Assembly: GCA_008636095.1 (NCBI GenBank)
Contig: VSJD01000096.1
Coordinates: forward strand, 1 to 19,454
From: Kiritimatiellota bacterium
GTDB taxonomy: Bacteria; Verrucomicrobiota; Kiritimatiellia; JAAZAB01
Direction: 5' to 3'
Length of the DNA: 19,454 nucleotides
Made by a program: the position numbers and the translations under genes. The notes below the pieces were generated by a model. The model searched no databases and was not told the origin of the DNA. It saw only the letters and a list, made by a program, of their open reading frames with translations. Below, piece by piece: positions 6,056-14,138 of the stretch (positions are counted from its first letter, which is position 1; every line of letters starts with the position of its first letter).

Positions 6056-6997
6056 ATGCATACGCCGGTCATGGTGCGGGAAATCCTGACCTTGCTGGCA
6101 ATTCGGCCGGATGGCACGTACGTGGATGGCACCGTGGGGGGTGGGGGGCATGCTCGCGCGATTCTGGAACGGTTAGGCCCTCGTGGCTTTCTGTTGGCAC
6201 TGGATCGCGATACGAACGCCATCGCGATAGCACGTGAAGCTTTGGTGGTATGGTCGGCGCAGTGTCGGTTTGAACAGGGAAATTTTGCCGATCTAAAGCC
6301 TCTGGCAGAACGGCATGGTCTTCAGGCGCTGGACGGTGTGCTCCTCGATTTGGGTATGTCGTCTCTGCAGGTGGACCAGGCCGAGCGGGGCTTCAGTTTT
6401 ATGCAGGATGGGCCTCTGGATATGCGCATGGACCTGCACCAGCCGACAACGGCCGCCCATTTGGTTGCTTCACTGGGCGAGGAGGCCTTGGCCGAGATCA
6501 TTCGCTCCCTGGGCGATGAGCTGGCCTCGCGCCGGATTGCGCGGGCGATTGTGCGGGAACGCCGGCAGGGGGCGATCCAGACCACTGGGCGTCTCGCGGA
6601 CCTGGTGGTTCGCGTGCTGGGGGCGCGGCACGGGCGGATTCATCCGGCTACGCGCACGTTCCAGGCGTTGCGGATGGCTGTCAACCGCGAGCTGGAATCA
6701 TTGACCGCGGGGTTGGAGGCGGCAATCGGCTTACTGAAGTCGGGGGGGCGTCTGGCGGTTCTGAGCTATCACAGCCTGGAAGATGGCTGTGTCAAACGAA
6801 TAGGGAAGGAGCACATTGGCCGGTGGGTGTCCCTGCCGGCCGGGGGCGAGCGCTGGGAAGGAACCCAGCCGCTTGTGAGGTGGATTACGCGAAAGCCGTT
6901 AACGGCTTCCCCTGAAGAAATTTTACGGAACCCGAGATCACGATCAGCCAAATTACGTGTAATCGAAAGGATAGACTTCAATCATGGCCAAGCATAA
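6056..6997 (+). CDS. rsmH: 16S rRNA (cytosine-1402-N4)-methyltransferase RsmH (MraW)
   Basis: RsmH methylates N4 of C1402 in the decoding centre of 16S rRNA using S-adenosylmethionine. The protein is 313 residues, normal for the family. It starts with the expected MHTPVMVREIL. The SAM-binding loop DGTVGGGGHA is at about residues 24-33, ALDRD at 48-52, LLDLGMSSLQVD near residue 100, and FQALRMAVNREL and LAVLSYHSLED towards the C-terminus. The ATG at 6056 has GGAGGAAGG at 6041-6049. The open frame extends upstream through the 18-bp array, but the family never carries that extension. The last 14 nt overlap the ftsL-like gene, indicating coupled translation. Confidence 0.95.
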   Translation: MHTPVMVREILTLLAIRPDGTYVDGTVGGGGHARAILERLGPRGFLLALDRDTNAIAIAREALVVWSAQCRFEQGNFADLKPLAERHGLQALDGVLLDLGMSSLQVDQAERGFSFMQDGPLDMRMDLHQPTTAAHLVASLGEEALAEIIRSLGDELASRRIARAIVRERRQGAIQTTGRLADLVVRVLGARHGRIHPATRTFQALRMAVNRELESLTAGLEAAIGLLKSGGRLAVLSYHSLEDGCVKRIGKEHIGRWVSLPAGGERWEGTQPLVRWITRKPLTASPEEILRNPRSRSAKLRVIERIDFNHGQA

Positions 6998-7373
6998 CCG
7001 GCGCAAAAGAACCGAAGGTTTTGTAATCGCACTACCCTGGGCGGCGGTACTGATGGGCGTCGTGGTCCTGATGCTCATGTACGTCTGGCTCGATGCGCGC
7101 GGTCAGGCCCTGGGTAGCCGGATTAAATTTTCGGAGCAACAGCGCGCGAAAATCCAGAAGCGGTATGATTACGAATTGTGGAAATGGGAAACCCTGAAGT
7201 CGCCGTCCAGTATCGAAAAGGCGCTCTCCCAGAACCGTGTCGCCATGATTTGGCCGGAAGAAGGCCGTTTAGTCCGTCTGCAGGAACCGGAACTGGCCGC
7301 CGAAAACGTGCCCCCCTACAGCCGGCAGATGGCCCAACTTGCGCAGATCCCAAGGTTCGTTGTGAATGATTGA
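6984..7373 (+). CDS. ftsL: FtsL-like cell-division protein
   Basis: A 129-residue bitopic membrane protein. It has a basic cytoplasmic tail (KHNRRKR), one membrane segment at about residues 13-36, and a helical region likely to form a coiled coil (about 40-80). The following MIWPEEGRLVRL is typical of FtsL-type proteins. FtsL forms a complex with FtsQ and FtsB and activates FtsW-FtsI at the septum. Sequence similarity within the family is low, so the call rests mainly on topology and on position between rsmH and ftsI. It overlaps rsmH by 14 nt and ftsI by 8 nt, a fully coupled arrangement. Confidence 0.7.
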   Translation: MAKHNRRKRTEGFVIALPWAAVLMGVVVLMLMYVWLDARGQALGSRIKFSEQQRAKIQKRYDYELWKWETLKSPSSIEKALSQNRVAMIWPEEGRLVRLQEPELAAENVPPYSRQMAQLAQIPRFVVND

Positions 7374-9153
7374 ATGGAGATATAGGAACCGCCTGATCGG
7401 GTTGGCCATACTTATGATGCTGGCGTTGGTCGGCGTCAGCACCCGCTTGGTCTATCTGCATTTTCACCTTGGCCCCGGCGTGGATCGTGGCGCCCGGATC
7501 ACCGCCATGCGTCAGTTCCGGGAAAGGCTGGCGGTGGTTCGCGGAAAAATCCTGGATCGTAATGGCAACGTGCTGGCCCTGGATCTGGTGAAAAAAGAAC
7601 TGTGCGCCAGCCCCATCGAAATTGCCAGCAACCGCAATGCCCAGGCCGTGGCCGAAGCCATCGGCCGGATCCTGAACGTGGAGCCGTGTGTGCTCCTGGA
7701 CCGGATTGTTAACCGGCCGGAGCGTCAGTTCGTCTATGTGACCGGGTTCGGCCATGTGCTTGAGGACGATCAGGCCGAGGCCCTGCGGCGCGCGCAACTG
7801 CCCGGCGTGTTCCTGAAGGACGCCATGGTGCGATCGTATCCGCGCGGCGCCAGTCTGTGTCATGTGCTCGGGTACGTCAACCTGGAGCCGGAGCGCAACG
7901 GCTGTGCCGGGATCGAACAGCGCTGGGACCGTTATCTGCGGGGCGTGCCGGGGTTGCTGGTCGGTGAGCGGGACGGCCGCCGCCATGAAATGTATAACCG
8001 CCGCCTGCTGGAAATCAAGTCGTGCCCCGGCGCCAATGTCACGCTGACGATTGACCAGTATGTGCAGTATATCGTCGAGCGCGCGCTGGAAAACGCCGTG
8101 CGCGAACAGCGGGCCACGGCGGCCTGGGCGATCGTCGAACGCGTGCGCACGGGCGAAATCCTGGCGATGGCCAATATCCCCGCTTTTGATCCGCGCGCGT
8201 TTCGGGCGACGGCGCCGGATGCCATGCGCAATCGCTGTATTGCCAACAATTACGAGCCGGGGTCCACGTTCAAGGTAGTCGTCGTGGCGGCCGCCCTGAA
8301 TGAAAAACTGGTGGCGCCCGCCCAGATATTCGATTGTGAAAACGGCACTTGGTTTTACGCGCGGCGTCCCTTGCGCGATTTTCATCCCTATGGCAATCTT
8401 TCCGTGGCCGATATCATCAAAAAATCCAGCAATATCGGCGCGGCCAAAATCGCCGTACTTCTGGGCAATGCGCGTCTATATGCCTACTTGAAGCAATTTG
8501 GCATTGGCGAACGCACCGGCATCGAATTGCCGGGCGAGGAGGCCGGTTTGCTGTATCCGGTCTCGAAATGGACCGCCATTTCGCCGACGCGGATCGCAAT
8601 CGGCCATGAAGTGGCGGTCACCGCCTTGCAAATGTTGGGTGTGCTCTGTACCATTGCCAACGATGGGGTGCGTATGAAGCCGCAGATTATCCAGCAGGTT
8701 ACCGATGCGGATGGCCGTGTGCTGTATCAGCAGTCCCCCGTGGCCATCAGTCAGCCTATCCGTCCGGATACGGCCCGGCTCATGAAAAGCCTGCTGACCC
8801 GTGTCACCGAAGAGGGCGGTACGGGTGCCCGCGCCCGGGTCGAAGGCTATAACGTGGGCGGCAAAACCGGCACCGCCCAGAAGGCCATCCCGGGTGGCTA
8901 TTCCGATACGCTGAACATGTCCTCCTTCATGGGATTTATTCCGGCCGAGGATCCACAGCTCGCGATCATCGTGGTCCTGGATGAACCCAGCAACGATGTG
9001 CGTACGGGCGGGTACGTGGCCGGGCCGGTGTTCAAGGAAATTGCCGAACAATCCGTGCGGTACCTGGATATTGCGCCCCAGCGGAGGTGTCCGCCCCAGG
9101 GCGAAGTCAACGTGGCCAGTCAGCCCGGACCGGGTGTGAACCTTGGAATTTGA
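7366..9153 (+). CDS. ftsI: Peptidoglycan D,D-transpeptidase FtsI (class B penicillin-binding protein)
   Basis: This is the septal transpeptidase that crosslinks peptidoglycan made by FtsW. The protein is 595 residues with one N-terminal membrane anchor (about residues 9-27). A dimerisation/pedestal domain follows, containing the usual RGKILDRNGNVLA. The transpeptidase domain has all three active-site motifs: S300-T-F-K303 (in EPGSTFKV), S354-S-N356 and K500-T-G502. There is no PASTA domain. The start at 7366 overlaps the ftsL-like stop by 8 nt. A gap of about 440 bp follows, so this may be the end of one transcriptional unit. Confidence 0.95.
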   Translation: MIEWRYRNRLIGLAILMMLALVGVSTRLVYLHFHLGPGVDRGARITAMRQFRERLAVVRGKILDRNGNVLALDLVKKELCASPIEIASNRNAQAVAEAIGRILNVEPCVLLDRIVNRPERQFVYVTGFGHVLEDDQAEALRRAQLPGVFLKDAMVRSYPRGASLCHVLGYVNLEPERNGCAGIEQRWDRYLRGVPGLLVGERDGRRHEMYNRRLLEIKSCPGANVTLTIDQYVQYIVERALENAVREQRATAAWAIVERVRTGEILAMANIPAFDPRAFRATAPDAMRNRCIANNYEPGSTFKVVVVAAALNEKLVAPAQIFDCENGTWFYARRPLRDFHPYGNLSVADIIKKSSNIGAAKIAVLLGNARLYAYLKQFGIGERTGIELPGEEAGLLYPVSKWTAISPTRIAIGHEVAVTALQMLGVLCTIANDGVRMKPQIIQQVTDADGRVLYQQSPVAISQPIRPDTARLMKSLLTRVTEEGGTGARARVEGYNVGGKTGTAQKAIPGGYSDTLNMSSFMGFIPAEDPQLAIIVVLDEPSNDVRTGGYVAGPVFKEIAEQSVRYLDIAPQRRCPPQGEVNVASQPGPGVNLGI

Positions 9154-9174
9154 TTTGGAGTAGCCGTTCACGGC

Positions 9175-9313
9175 TTGAAATTGAAAACTGGAAAATGGAA
9201 ATTAGGGGAAGAGATGGGCAGACAGAAATCAAAAAGCCGAAATTGGATATTTGAAATTAGGAAGAAAGGTTCCGATTCTGCGCTAATTTCTAATTTCCAG
9301 TTTCCAATTTCAA
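9175..9313. repeat. A+T-rich fold-back element, copy 1
   Basis: The left arm at 9175-9205 and the right arm at 9283-9313 pair at 28 of 31 positions. The right arm contains TTTCTAATTTCCAGTTTC, also present in the fold-back upstream of ftsW (16720-16896). The adjoining sequence (AACGTTTCGTAAATGCTTGC, about 9312-9331) is also related to the one beside copy 2, so this is a dispersed family. Confidence 0.75.
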
Positions 9314-9402
9314 CGTTTCGTAAATGCTTGCGATTCGGATTGTTTTTATCAGTTCGATCTTAGCCTGCATTATTCATAAAAAACAGATTTTCATTCATAA
9401 GT

Positions 9403-9427
9403 ATTTCAAAGCCAACGGCTTTGAAAT
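9403..9427. repeat. 25-bp palindrome, 11-bp arms and 3-nt centre
   Basis: ATTTCAAAGCC (9403-9413), centre AAC, GGCTTTGAAAT (9417-9427), a perfect inverted repeat. It has the same geometry as 4676-4700 with unrelated arm bases, and CGCCCTG follows in both. Confidence 0.7.
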
Positions 9428-9529
9428 TTTGACGCGCCCTGATGCTCTTCGTGATCGGGGCTTGCTCAAGGCTAACCCTGAGCACGAGCCCTGAGCAAAG
9501 TTGAAGGGCTCACGGCGAAGCCCTTCGGG

Positions 9530-9570
9530 TGACCTATTCATGAAGAACTAAAATCTTCATGAATAGGTCA
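9530..9570. repeat. Hairpin with 17-bp perfect arms upstream of murE
   Basis: TGACCTATTCATGAAGA (9530-9546), a 7-nt loop, then TCTTCATGAATAGGTCA (9554-9570). It ends 28 bp before the murE ATG and would form a stable stem in the 5' leader if transcription comes from upstream. There is no T-tract after it on the + strand, so a terminator is not supported. Confidence 0.7.
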
Positions 9571-9597
9571 GGTTAGGCGTTATTCTAGAAAGCCATC

Positions 9598-11073
9598 ATG
9601 AAACTTAGCACACTGCTCGCAGTCATCAAACCGCTGGCAGTCGGCCGGCCAGGGGATCCGGACATCAAGGGCTTGGCGTATGACTCTCGCAAGATCAAAC
9701 CGGGATTTATTTTCTTTGCCCTGCATGGCCAAAACCAGGATGGGAACCAGTTTGTCCCGGATGCGGTGACGCGGGGTGCCGCGGCCGTGGTCTCAGACCA
9801 GGCCGCCCCGGTCAGCCATGGTCCCGCGATCATCATCCGTGTTAGCGATCCGCGGCAGGCCATGGCGGAGCTTGCCGCCGCGTTTAATAATAACCCCTCG
9901 GCCAATCTGCAGGTGGTTGGCATCACGGGCACCAATGGCAAAACCACCACGGCATTCATGCTGCGGGATATTTTTACCGATGCCGGCCGCCATACGGGCC
10001 TGATCGGTACGGTGGCCTACGAAATCGGTGGCCGTACGATTCCGGCCAATCGTACAACCCCTGAATCCGTTGACCTGCAGGATATGCTGGCCCAGATGGT
10101 GCATGTCGGTTGCCAGAGTGCTGTCGTGGAGGTCTCGTCGCACGCGCTGATCCAGAAGCGTGTCGGGGGTATTGATTTCGATGTTGCCGTATTTACCAAC
10201 CTGACGCACGACCACCTCGATTACCATGCGACGAAGGAAAATTATTTTCAGGCCAAGGTGCTGTTATTCCGGGGCCTCAGCCGGTGCCATAAGAAACCAG
10301 TGGCGGTTGTCAACCTGGATGATCCCTACGGCCGTGAGTTGGTCCGGGATGTGCCGCTCGAGGCGGACCTGATCACCTATGCCACCGGTCAGGATGCCGC
10401 CGTGCGTGCCGTCAATCTGCAAATCACATCCGCCGGCAGTGTCTTTGAAGTACATAGTCCCTGGGGAGAAGCCCAGGTCAAGCTGAAACTCCTGGGTCAT
10501 TACAATGTCAGTAACACGCTGGCGGCCTTGGCCGTGGCGGGGGCAACTGGTGTGCCGCTGGCGCGCGCGGCCCAAGTGGTGTCCCAGATGATGGCCGTTC
10601 CCGGTCGGTTGGAGGAAATTTCCATCGAGGGCGGGTTCCAGGTATTTGTGGATTATGCACACACGGAGGATGCCTTGCATAACGTGCTGTCCACGTTGCG
10701 CGAGATCACGCCAGGAAAGCTTATCGTGGTCTTCGGATGCGGCGGTAACCGCGACCGTAAAAAGAGACCGCTCATGGGCGCCGTGGCCACGCGCCTGGCC
10801 GATTATGTTTTGCTGACGTCCGATAATCCCCGCAAGGAAAACCCAATCGAGATCATCGCCCAGATCCGCGCGGGATGCAAGCACAGCGACAACGTGGAAG
10901 TTGTCGAGGACCGCCACGAGGCCATCATCCGTGCGCTTTCCATGGCGGAGAAAGGCGATGTGGTGCTGATCGCCGGCAAGGGCCATGAAAACTACCAGGA
11001 GTTTACCAATACCGTTATTCCCTTTGACGACCGGCAGGTCGTACGGGAATGTCTGGGAATTAGTCATGCCTAA
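9598..11073 (+). CDS. murE: UDP-MurNAc-L-Ala-D-Glu:meso-diaminopimelate ligase MurE
   Basis: MurE is the cytoplasmic ATP-dependent ligase that adds the third residue of the peptidoglycan stem peptide. It has 491 residues, the normal length. The ATP loop GTNGKTTT is at residues 111-118, TTPES (UDP-sugar binding) at 153-157, and EVSSHAL near 178-184. The Lys expected to be carbamylated is K220 in YFQAK. The specificity motif D409-N-P-R412 marks a meso-DAP-adding enzyme rather than a Lys-adding one. The start at 9598 gives the expected N-terminus with only a weak ribosome-binding site. The 3' end overlaps murF by 8 nt. Confidence 0.96.
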   Translation: MKLSTLLAVIKPLAVGRPGDPDIKGLAYDSRKIKPGFIFFALHGQNQDGNQFVPDAVTRGAAAVVSDQAAPVSHGPAIIIRVSDPRQAMAELAAAFNNNPSANLQVVGITGTNGKTTTAFMLRDIFTDAGRHTGLIGTVAYEIGGRTIPANRTTPESVDLQDMLAQMVHVGCQSAVVEVSSHALIQKRVGGIDFDVAVFTNLTHDHLDYHATKENYFQAKVLLFRGLSRCHKKPVAVVNLDDPYGRELVRDVPLEADLITYATGQDAAVRAVNLQITSAGSVFEVHSPWGEAQVKLKLLGHYNVSNTLAALAVAGATGVPLARAAQVVSQMMAVPGRLEEISIEGGFQVFVDYAHTEDALHNVLSTLREITPGKLIVVFGCGGNRDRKKRPLMGAVATRLADYVLLTSDNPRKENPIEIIAQIRAGCKHSDNVEVVEDRHEAIIRALSMAEKGDVVLIAGKGHENYQEFTNTVIPFDDRQVVRECLGISHA

Positions 11074-12544
11074 TTTTGATGCCCGGGAAGTGGCGCAATG
11101 GACCGGCGGAAAGTGGTGCTTTGGCCAGCCCGACGCTATCGCGGGGGTGTCCACCGATAGCCGCACGCTGTGCCACGGTGCCCTGTTCGTGGCTTTGCGT
11201 GGGCCATTATTTAATGGGCACTCCTTTATCGCTGAAGCCTTTGCGCGGGGTGCGGTCGGCGCGGTGATCAGTGAAAATACTTGCGCCATGCCGCGCGAGA
11301 ATTGTCCTTTGTTGCGCGTACCGGATACCGCACAGGCTTTGCGGGATATGGCCGCTAATTATCGCCGTCGCATCCAGGTTGAAATTGTGGCCGTCACGGG
11401 CAGTGTCGGTAAGACCACGGTGAAAGAAATGGTGGCCGATGTCCTGGCGCGGCGCCTGAGGGTTGTCCGCACGCGGGGTAACTGGAACAACGAAATAGGA
11501 TTGCCGTTGAGCATGTTGGCTATGGAACCGGAAACCCGTGTCGGCGTCTTCGAGCTCGGCATGAACCATCCGGGGGAACTGGCGTTGCTCTGTCGCATGC
11601 TCCAGCCCGATTGGGGCCTGGTAACGACCATTGGCCCGGTACACTTGGAATTTTTTAAGTCCGTGGAGGCGATTGCCGCCGAGAAAAGTACATTGCTCAA
11701 GAGCCTGCCTGCCGGGGGCGTGGCGGTTCTGCGTTGCGATGAACCATATTTTGAAATTTTGCGCGCCGCTGCCCCGGACCGGGTTATTACCCTGGCGTTG
11801 GGCGGCACCAGCCGTGTTGACGGCACCAGCCGTGTTGACGGCACCAGCCGTGTTGACGGCACCAACCGCGTTGGCGGCGAGGCGGATTATATAGGTGCTC
11901 CTCCGGATGCGCAGGGCCAAATGGAAATCCGCGAACGCGCGACAGGTGAAGCCTGTCGCCTGCAGGCGCCCCTGCCGGGTGCGCACCACGCGGCCAATAC
12001 CCTGTATGCCGTGGCCGTGGGTCGTGCGCACGGCCTGGCCTGGGAGGAAATCCGGGCCGCGTTGGAGAGCTATCGTTCCCCGCCCATGCGCTGGGAACGG
12101 CAGATTGTGGCCGGTGTAACCATCATTAATGATGCCTATAACGCCAATCCCGTAAGCATGGCCGCCGCCTTGCGGACCTTCGCGGAATTACCGCTTGCGG
12201 AATTGCCGGTTGCGGGAGGGCGCTGGCTGGTGTTGGCGGGCATGCTGGAATTGGGGCTTTCGGAAGAGCAGTGGCACCGGGACTTAGGGAAGTCGCTTGC
12301 GCCGGGGCCATGGACTGGTATTATAACGATCGGATCGCTGGGGGCTGTTATTGCCCGCGAAGCCGTGAACGCCGGCGTGAACGCGGCGCGCGTGTTTCCC
12401 TGTGCCGACAATGGCGCGGCGGCCGAAGTCCTGAGCCGATGCCTGCAGCCCGGCGATGCCGTGCTGGTGAAAGCCTCCCGCGGCCAGCATCTGGAACAGG
12501 TTCTGGCGTTGTGGAAGGAACGGGTGGCCGCGAGCGGGATTTGA
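11066..12544 (+). CDS. murF: UDP-MurNAc-tripeptide:D-Ala-D-Ala ligase MurF
   Basis: MurF adds D-Ala-D-Ala to complete the cytoplasmic UDP-MurNAc-pentapeptide. The protein is 492 residues, longer than the usual 450 or so. The ATP loop TGSVGKTT is at 111-118, followed by RGNWNNEIGLPLSML, ELGMNHPGEL, and INDAYNANPVSM in the last third. The ATG at 11066 overlaps the murE stop by 8 nt. An in-frame ATG at 10985 lies deep within murE and is not needed. Odd: residues 247-270 are four copies of a GTSRVD-type hexapeptide encoded by the 18-bp hairpin array, and a second small repeat (AELPL/AELPV) lies near residue 373. Both probably fall in surface loops. Confidence 0.95.
   Translation: MPNFDAREVAQWTGGKWCFGQPDAIAGVSTDSRTLCHGALFVALRGPLFNGHSFIAEAFARGAVGAVISENTCAMPRENCPLLRVPDTAQALRDMAANYRRRIQVEIVAVTGSVGKTTVKEMVADVLARRLRVVRTRGNWNNEIGLPLSMLAMEPETRVGVFELGMNHPGELALLCRMLQPDWGLVTTIGPVHLEFFKSVEAIAAEKSTLLKSLPAGGVAVLRCDEPYFEILRAAAPDRVITLALGGTSRVDGTSRVDGTSRVDGTNRVGGEADYIGAPPDAQGQMEIRERATGEACRLQAPLPGAHHAANTLYAVAVGRAHGLAWEEIRAALESYRSPPMRWERQIVAGVTIINDAYNANPVSMAAALRTFAELPLAELPVAGGRWLVLAGMLELGLSEEQWHRDLGKSLAPGPWTGIITIGSLGAVIAREAVNAGVNAARVFPCADNGAAAEVLSRCLQPGDAVLVKASRGQHLEQVLALWKERVAASGI
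11804..11875 (+). repeat. 18-bp hairpin units within murF (three perfect, one decayed)
   Basis: GGCACCAGCCGTGTTGAC occurs at 11804-11821, 11822-11839 and 11840-11857, with a degenerate fourth copy at 11858-11875. On the other strand the unit is GGTGCCGTCAACACGGCTGGTGCC-like. That is the rsmH-leader unit in reverse orientation with a few changes. Its mini-hairpin GCCGT-GTTG-ACGGC keeps a perfect stem although the loop-closing pair is changed. It is read in frame as GTSRVD. Confidence 0.9.
12182..12211 (+). repeat. 15-bp tandem repeat in murF
   Basis: GCGGAATTACCGCTT (12182-12196) is followed by GCGGAATTGCCGGTT (12197-12211), two mismatches in 15, read as AELPL-AELPV. The first unit contains GCGG-AATTA-CCGC. 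It is a smaller relative in style, not in sequence, of the 18-bp arrays. Confidence 0.55.
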
Positions 12545-12574
12545 GGGAAGGCAAGATGCTTTGTAACTCACAAG

Positions 12575-12757
12575 GTGTTCAGTGTTCGGTATTCAGAACC
12601 GGAAGAATCAGGTTGCCGACGCATATATTTTTCCATGCCGTCCCGACTCTGTGAGATCGGGATCTCAAACAATTGAGATACAAAATGTTGCATCCCTTTT
12701 AATCAAGCGGGATTACTATTCTTTCAGCCTGAACCCCGAACCCTGAATACCGAATAC
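12575..12757. repeat. Fold-back element between murF and mraY
   Basis: GTGTTCGGTATTCAG (12582-12596) pairs at 14 of 15 positions with CTGAATACCGAATAC (12743-12757), with further loosely matching sequence outside it. A smaller palindrome TGAGATC-GG-GATCTCA lies at 12652-12667. It fills most of the 226-bp gap. No ORF or clear promoter is seen in it. Confidence 0.65.
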
Positions 12758-12770
12758 CTGAGTAATCACG

Positions 12771-13895
12771 ATGCTTTATTACCTCCATTTGCTTTCGGAC
12801 GATATTTCCTATTTCCGCGTCTTTCAATACATTACCGTCCGGATTGTGGCCGGCGCCGGCACGGCGTTCCTGATCAGCCTGGTGTTGGGCCCCTGGGTCA
12901 TCCGCCAGCTAACGCGCCTGTGCGGCGGCGACCGCTATTGCGGCTGTGACCGCTATAAGGAAGACCTGCCCACGCTCGAGATTCTGCATGGCGAAAAGAA
13001 AAAAAATACCCCAACCATGGGCGGTCTGCTTATTATCCTGTCAATCGTTGGCGCCTGCTTGCTCTGGGCCGTCCTCACCAGTCCCATTCTTTGGCTGGCC
13101 CTGTTGACCTTGTGCGCGATGGGCGCCATCGGGTTTGCCGACGACTATATCAAGACGGTTAAACGGGATTCGAAAGGATTGCGCGCTCGAACCAAACTGC
13201 TGTTACAGGCGCTCTGGGTGGTGCTCCTTACAGGGGTTCTGCTGGTCCTGCCGGCCACCCGCGATCATGTGCGCCAGTTGATGGTACCCTTTTTTAAAAC
13301 GCCTATTATTCCGGAAATGTGTCTGGTATGCGTTTTTCTGTTTGTGGCCCTGGTTGTGATCGGCGCCAGCAATGCCGTTAACCTGACCGATGGCCTGGAT
13401 GGACTGGCTATCGGCTGTGCCAGTTCCGTGACGCTGGCATACATGGTCATGGCGTACGTGGCCGGACATGCCGTACTTGCGGCGTATCTGCAGGTTCCTA
13501 ATGTGCCTGAAGCGGGTGAGTTGGCCGTCTTCTGCGGATGCATGTTGGGCGCCTGCCTCGGCTTCCTCTGGTTTAACTGCCATCCGGCTCTTGTTTTCAT
13601 GGGCGATACCGGCAGTTTGGCGCTGGGCGGTGCAATTGGCTGTGTGGCTGTGCTGATCAAGCAGGAGCTGACGTTGGTTGTCGTCGGCGGGGTGTTCGTG
13701 CTGGAAGCCTTAAGCGTTATCCTGCAGGTGGGTTTCTTTAAATGGAAGCGCCGCCGTATTTTTATATGCTCCCCAATTCATCATCACTTCGAATTGAAGA
13801 AAGGGCCTTGGAGTGAAACGCAGGTGACGGTCCGGTTTTGGATCATTTCCATCATTTTTGCGCTCATCGGCGTCCTTCTGCTGAAAATCCGGTAG
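12771..13895 (+). CDS. mraY: Phospho-MurNAc-pentapeptide translocase MraY
   Basis: MraY is an integral membrane enzyme that transfers phospho-MurNAc-pentapeptide to undecaprenyl phosphate, forming lipid I. It has 374 residues with about ten hydrophobic segments. Family motifs are TPTMGG (near residue 80), FADDYIK with the catalytic Asp pair, NAVNLTDGLDGLAIG, FMGDTGSLALGG and PIHHHFE near the C-terminus. Odd: just before TPTMGG, in the first cytoplasmic region, residues 51-62 read CGGDRY-CGCDRY from an 18-bp tandem repeat, and the usual GP.SH/K-type sequence is replaced. The ATG at 12771 is preceded by a fold-back element without a strong ribosome-binding site. Confidence 0.95.
   Translation: MLYYLHLLSDDISYFRVFQYITVRIVAGAGTAFLISLVLGPWVIRQLTRLCGGDRYCGCDRYKEDLPTLEILHGEKKKNTPTMGGLLIILSIVGACLLWAVLTSPILWLALLTLCAMGAIGFADDYIKTVKRDSKGLRARTKLLLQALWVVLLTGVLLVLPATRDHVRQLMVPFFKTPIIPEMCLVCVFLFVALVVIGASNAVNLTDGLDGLAIGCASSVTLAYMVMAYVAGHAVLAAYLQVPNVPEAGELAVFCGCMLGACLGFLWFNCHPALVFMGDTGSLALGGAIGCVAVLIKQELTLVVVGGVFVLEALSVILQVGFFKWKRRRIFICSPIHHHFELKKGPWSETQVTVRFWIISIIFALIGVLLLKIR
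12921..12956 (+). repeat. 18-bp tandem repeat in mraY
   Basis: TGCGGCGGCGACCGCTAT (12921-12938) is followed by TGCGGCTGTGACCGCTAT (12939-12956), two mismatches in 18. Each copy has GCGG/CCGC arms. The sequence is unrelated to the GGTGCCGAC family, but the unit length and the 14+4 layout are the same. Confidence 0.7.
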
Positions 13896-13904
13896 CTATA
13901 AAAT

Positions 13905-14083
13905 TTAACCGCAAAGAACGCAGAGATCGCAAAGACAAGAAAGTCAGGATTTAATATTCATTTATCTGCCTGCAACCCGCCTGCATCGCCGGGCGAAGCA
14001 CGGCGGGCAGGTCAGCGTGATCTTGTCAGCAGACAGATAAAAAACTTGCAGATCTCTGTGCTCTTTGCGTTTTTTGCGGTTAA
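13905..14083. repeat. Nested fold-back element between mraY and murD
   Basis: Three inverted repeats are nested around one centre. The outer arms start TTAACCGCAAAGAACGCA (13905 on) and pair at about 25 of 30 positions with 14054-14083. The middle arms TTTATCTGCCTG (13961-13972) and CAGACAGATAAA (14030-14041) pair at 11 of 12. The inner CCCGCC/GGCGGG pair lies between them. The outer arms are of the AACCGCAAAGAACGCA type common in intergenic DNA of environmental bacteria. CAACCCGCCTGCA (13973-13985) recurs in reverse in the gap before ftsW. Confidence 0.75.
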
Positions 14084-14138
14084 TATCGCTTTGACGATTT
14101 TGTGAGGTTGTTTATTTGAAACACTATATCCGGCTCAT

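Larger units (their letters stand above)
9154..9597. other. Repeat-filled gap between ftsI and murE
   Basis: 444 bp without a credible gene. It contains four separate inverted repeats in a row: a 139-bp A+T-rich fold-back (9175-9313), a 25-bp palindrome (9403-9427), a word of the widespread type CCCTGAGCAAAGTTGAAGGG (9489-9508) within further G+C-rich hairpins, and a 17-bp-arm hairpin (9530-9570) that ends 28 bp before the murE start. The murE ribosome-binding site is weak (AGAAAG). Confidence 0.7.

Noticed and set aside
7123..8385. Long open frame (420 codons) antisense to the ftsL-like gene and ftsI
   Set aside because: It lies opposite clearly conserved genes, has no recognisable domain and is explained by high G+C at third codon positions.
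10985..11065. Longer murF start inside murE
   Set aside because: The extra 27 residues do not resemble MurF, and the ATG at 11066 gives the family N-terminus and the usual 8-nt overlap with murE.
10264..11289. Long open frame antisense to murE and murF
   Set aside because: It is a shadow of the real genes, with His/Gln/Gly-rich composition and no motif. The similar frame at 11207-12031 is rejected for the same reason.
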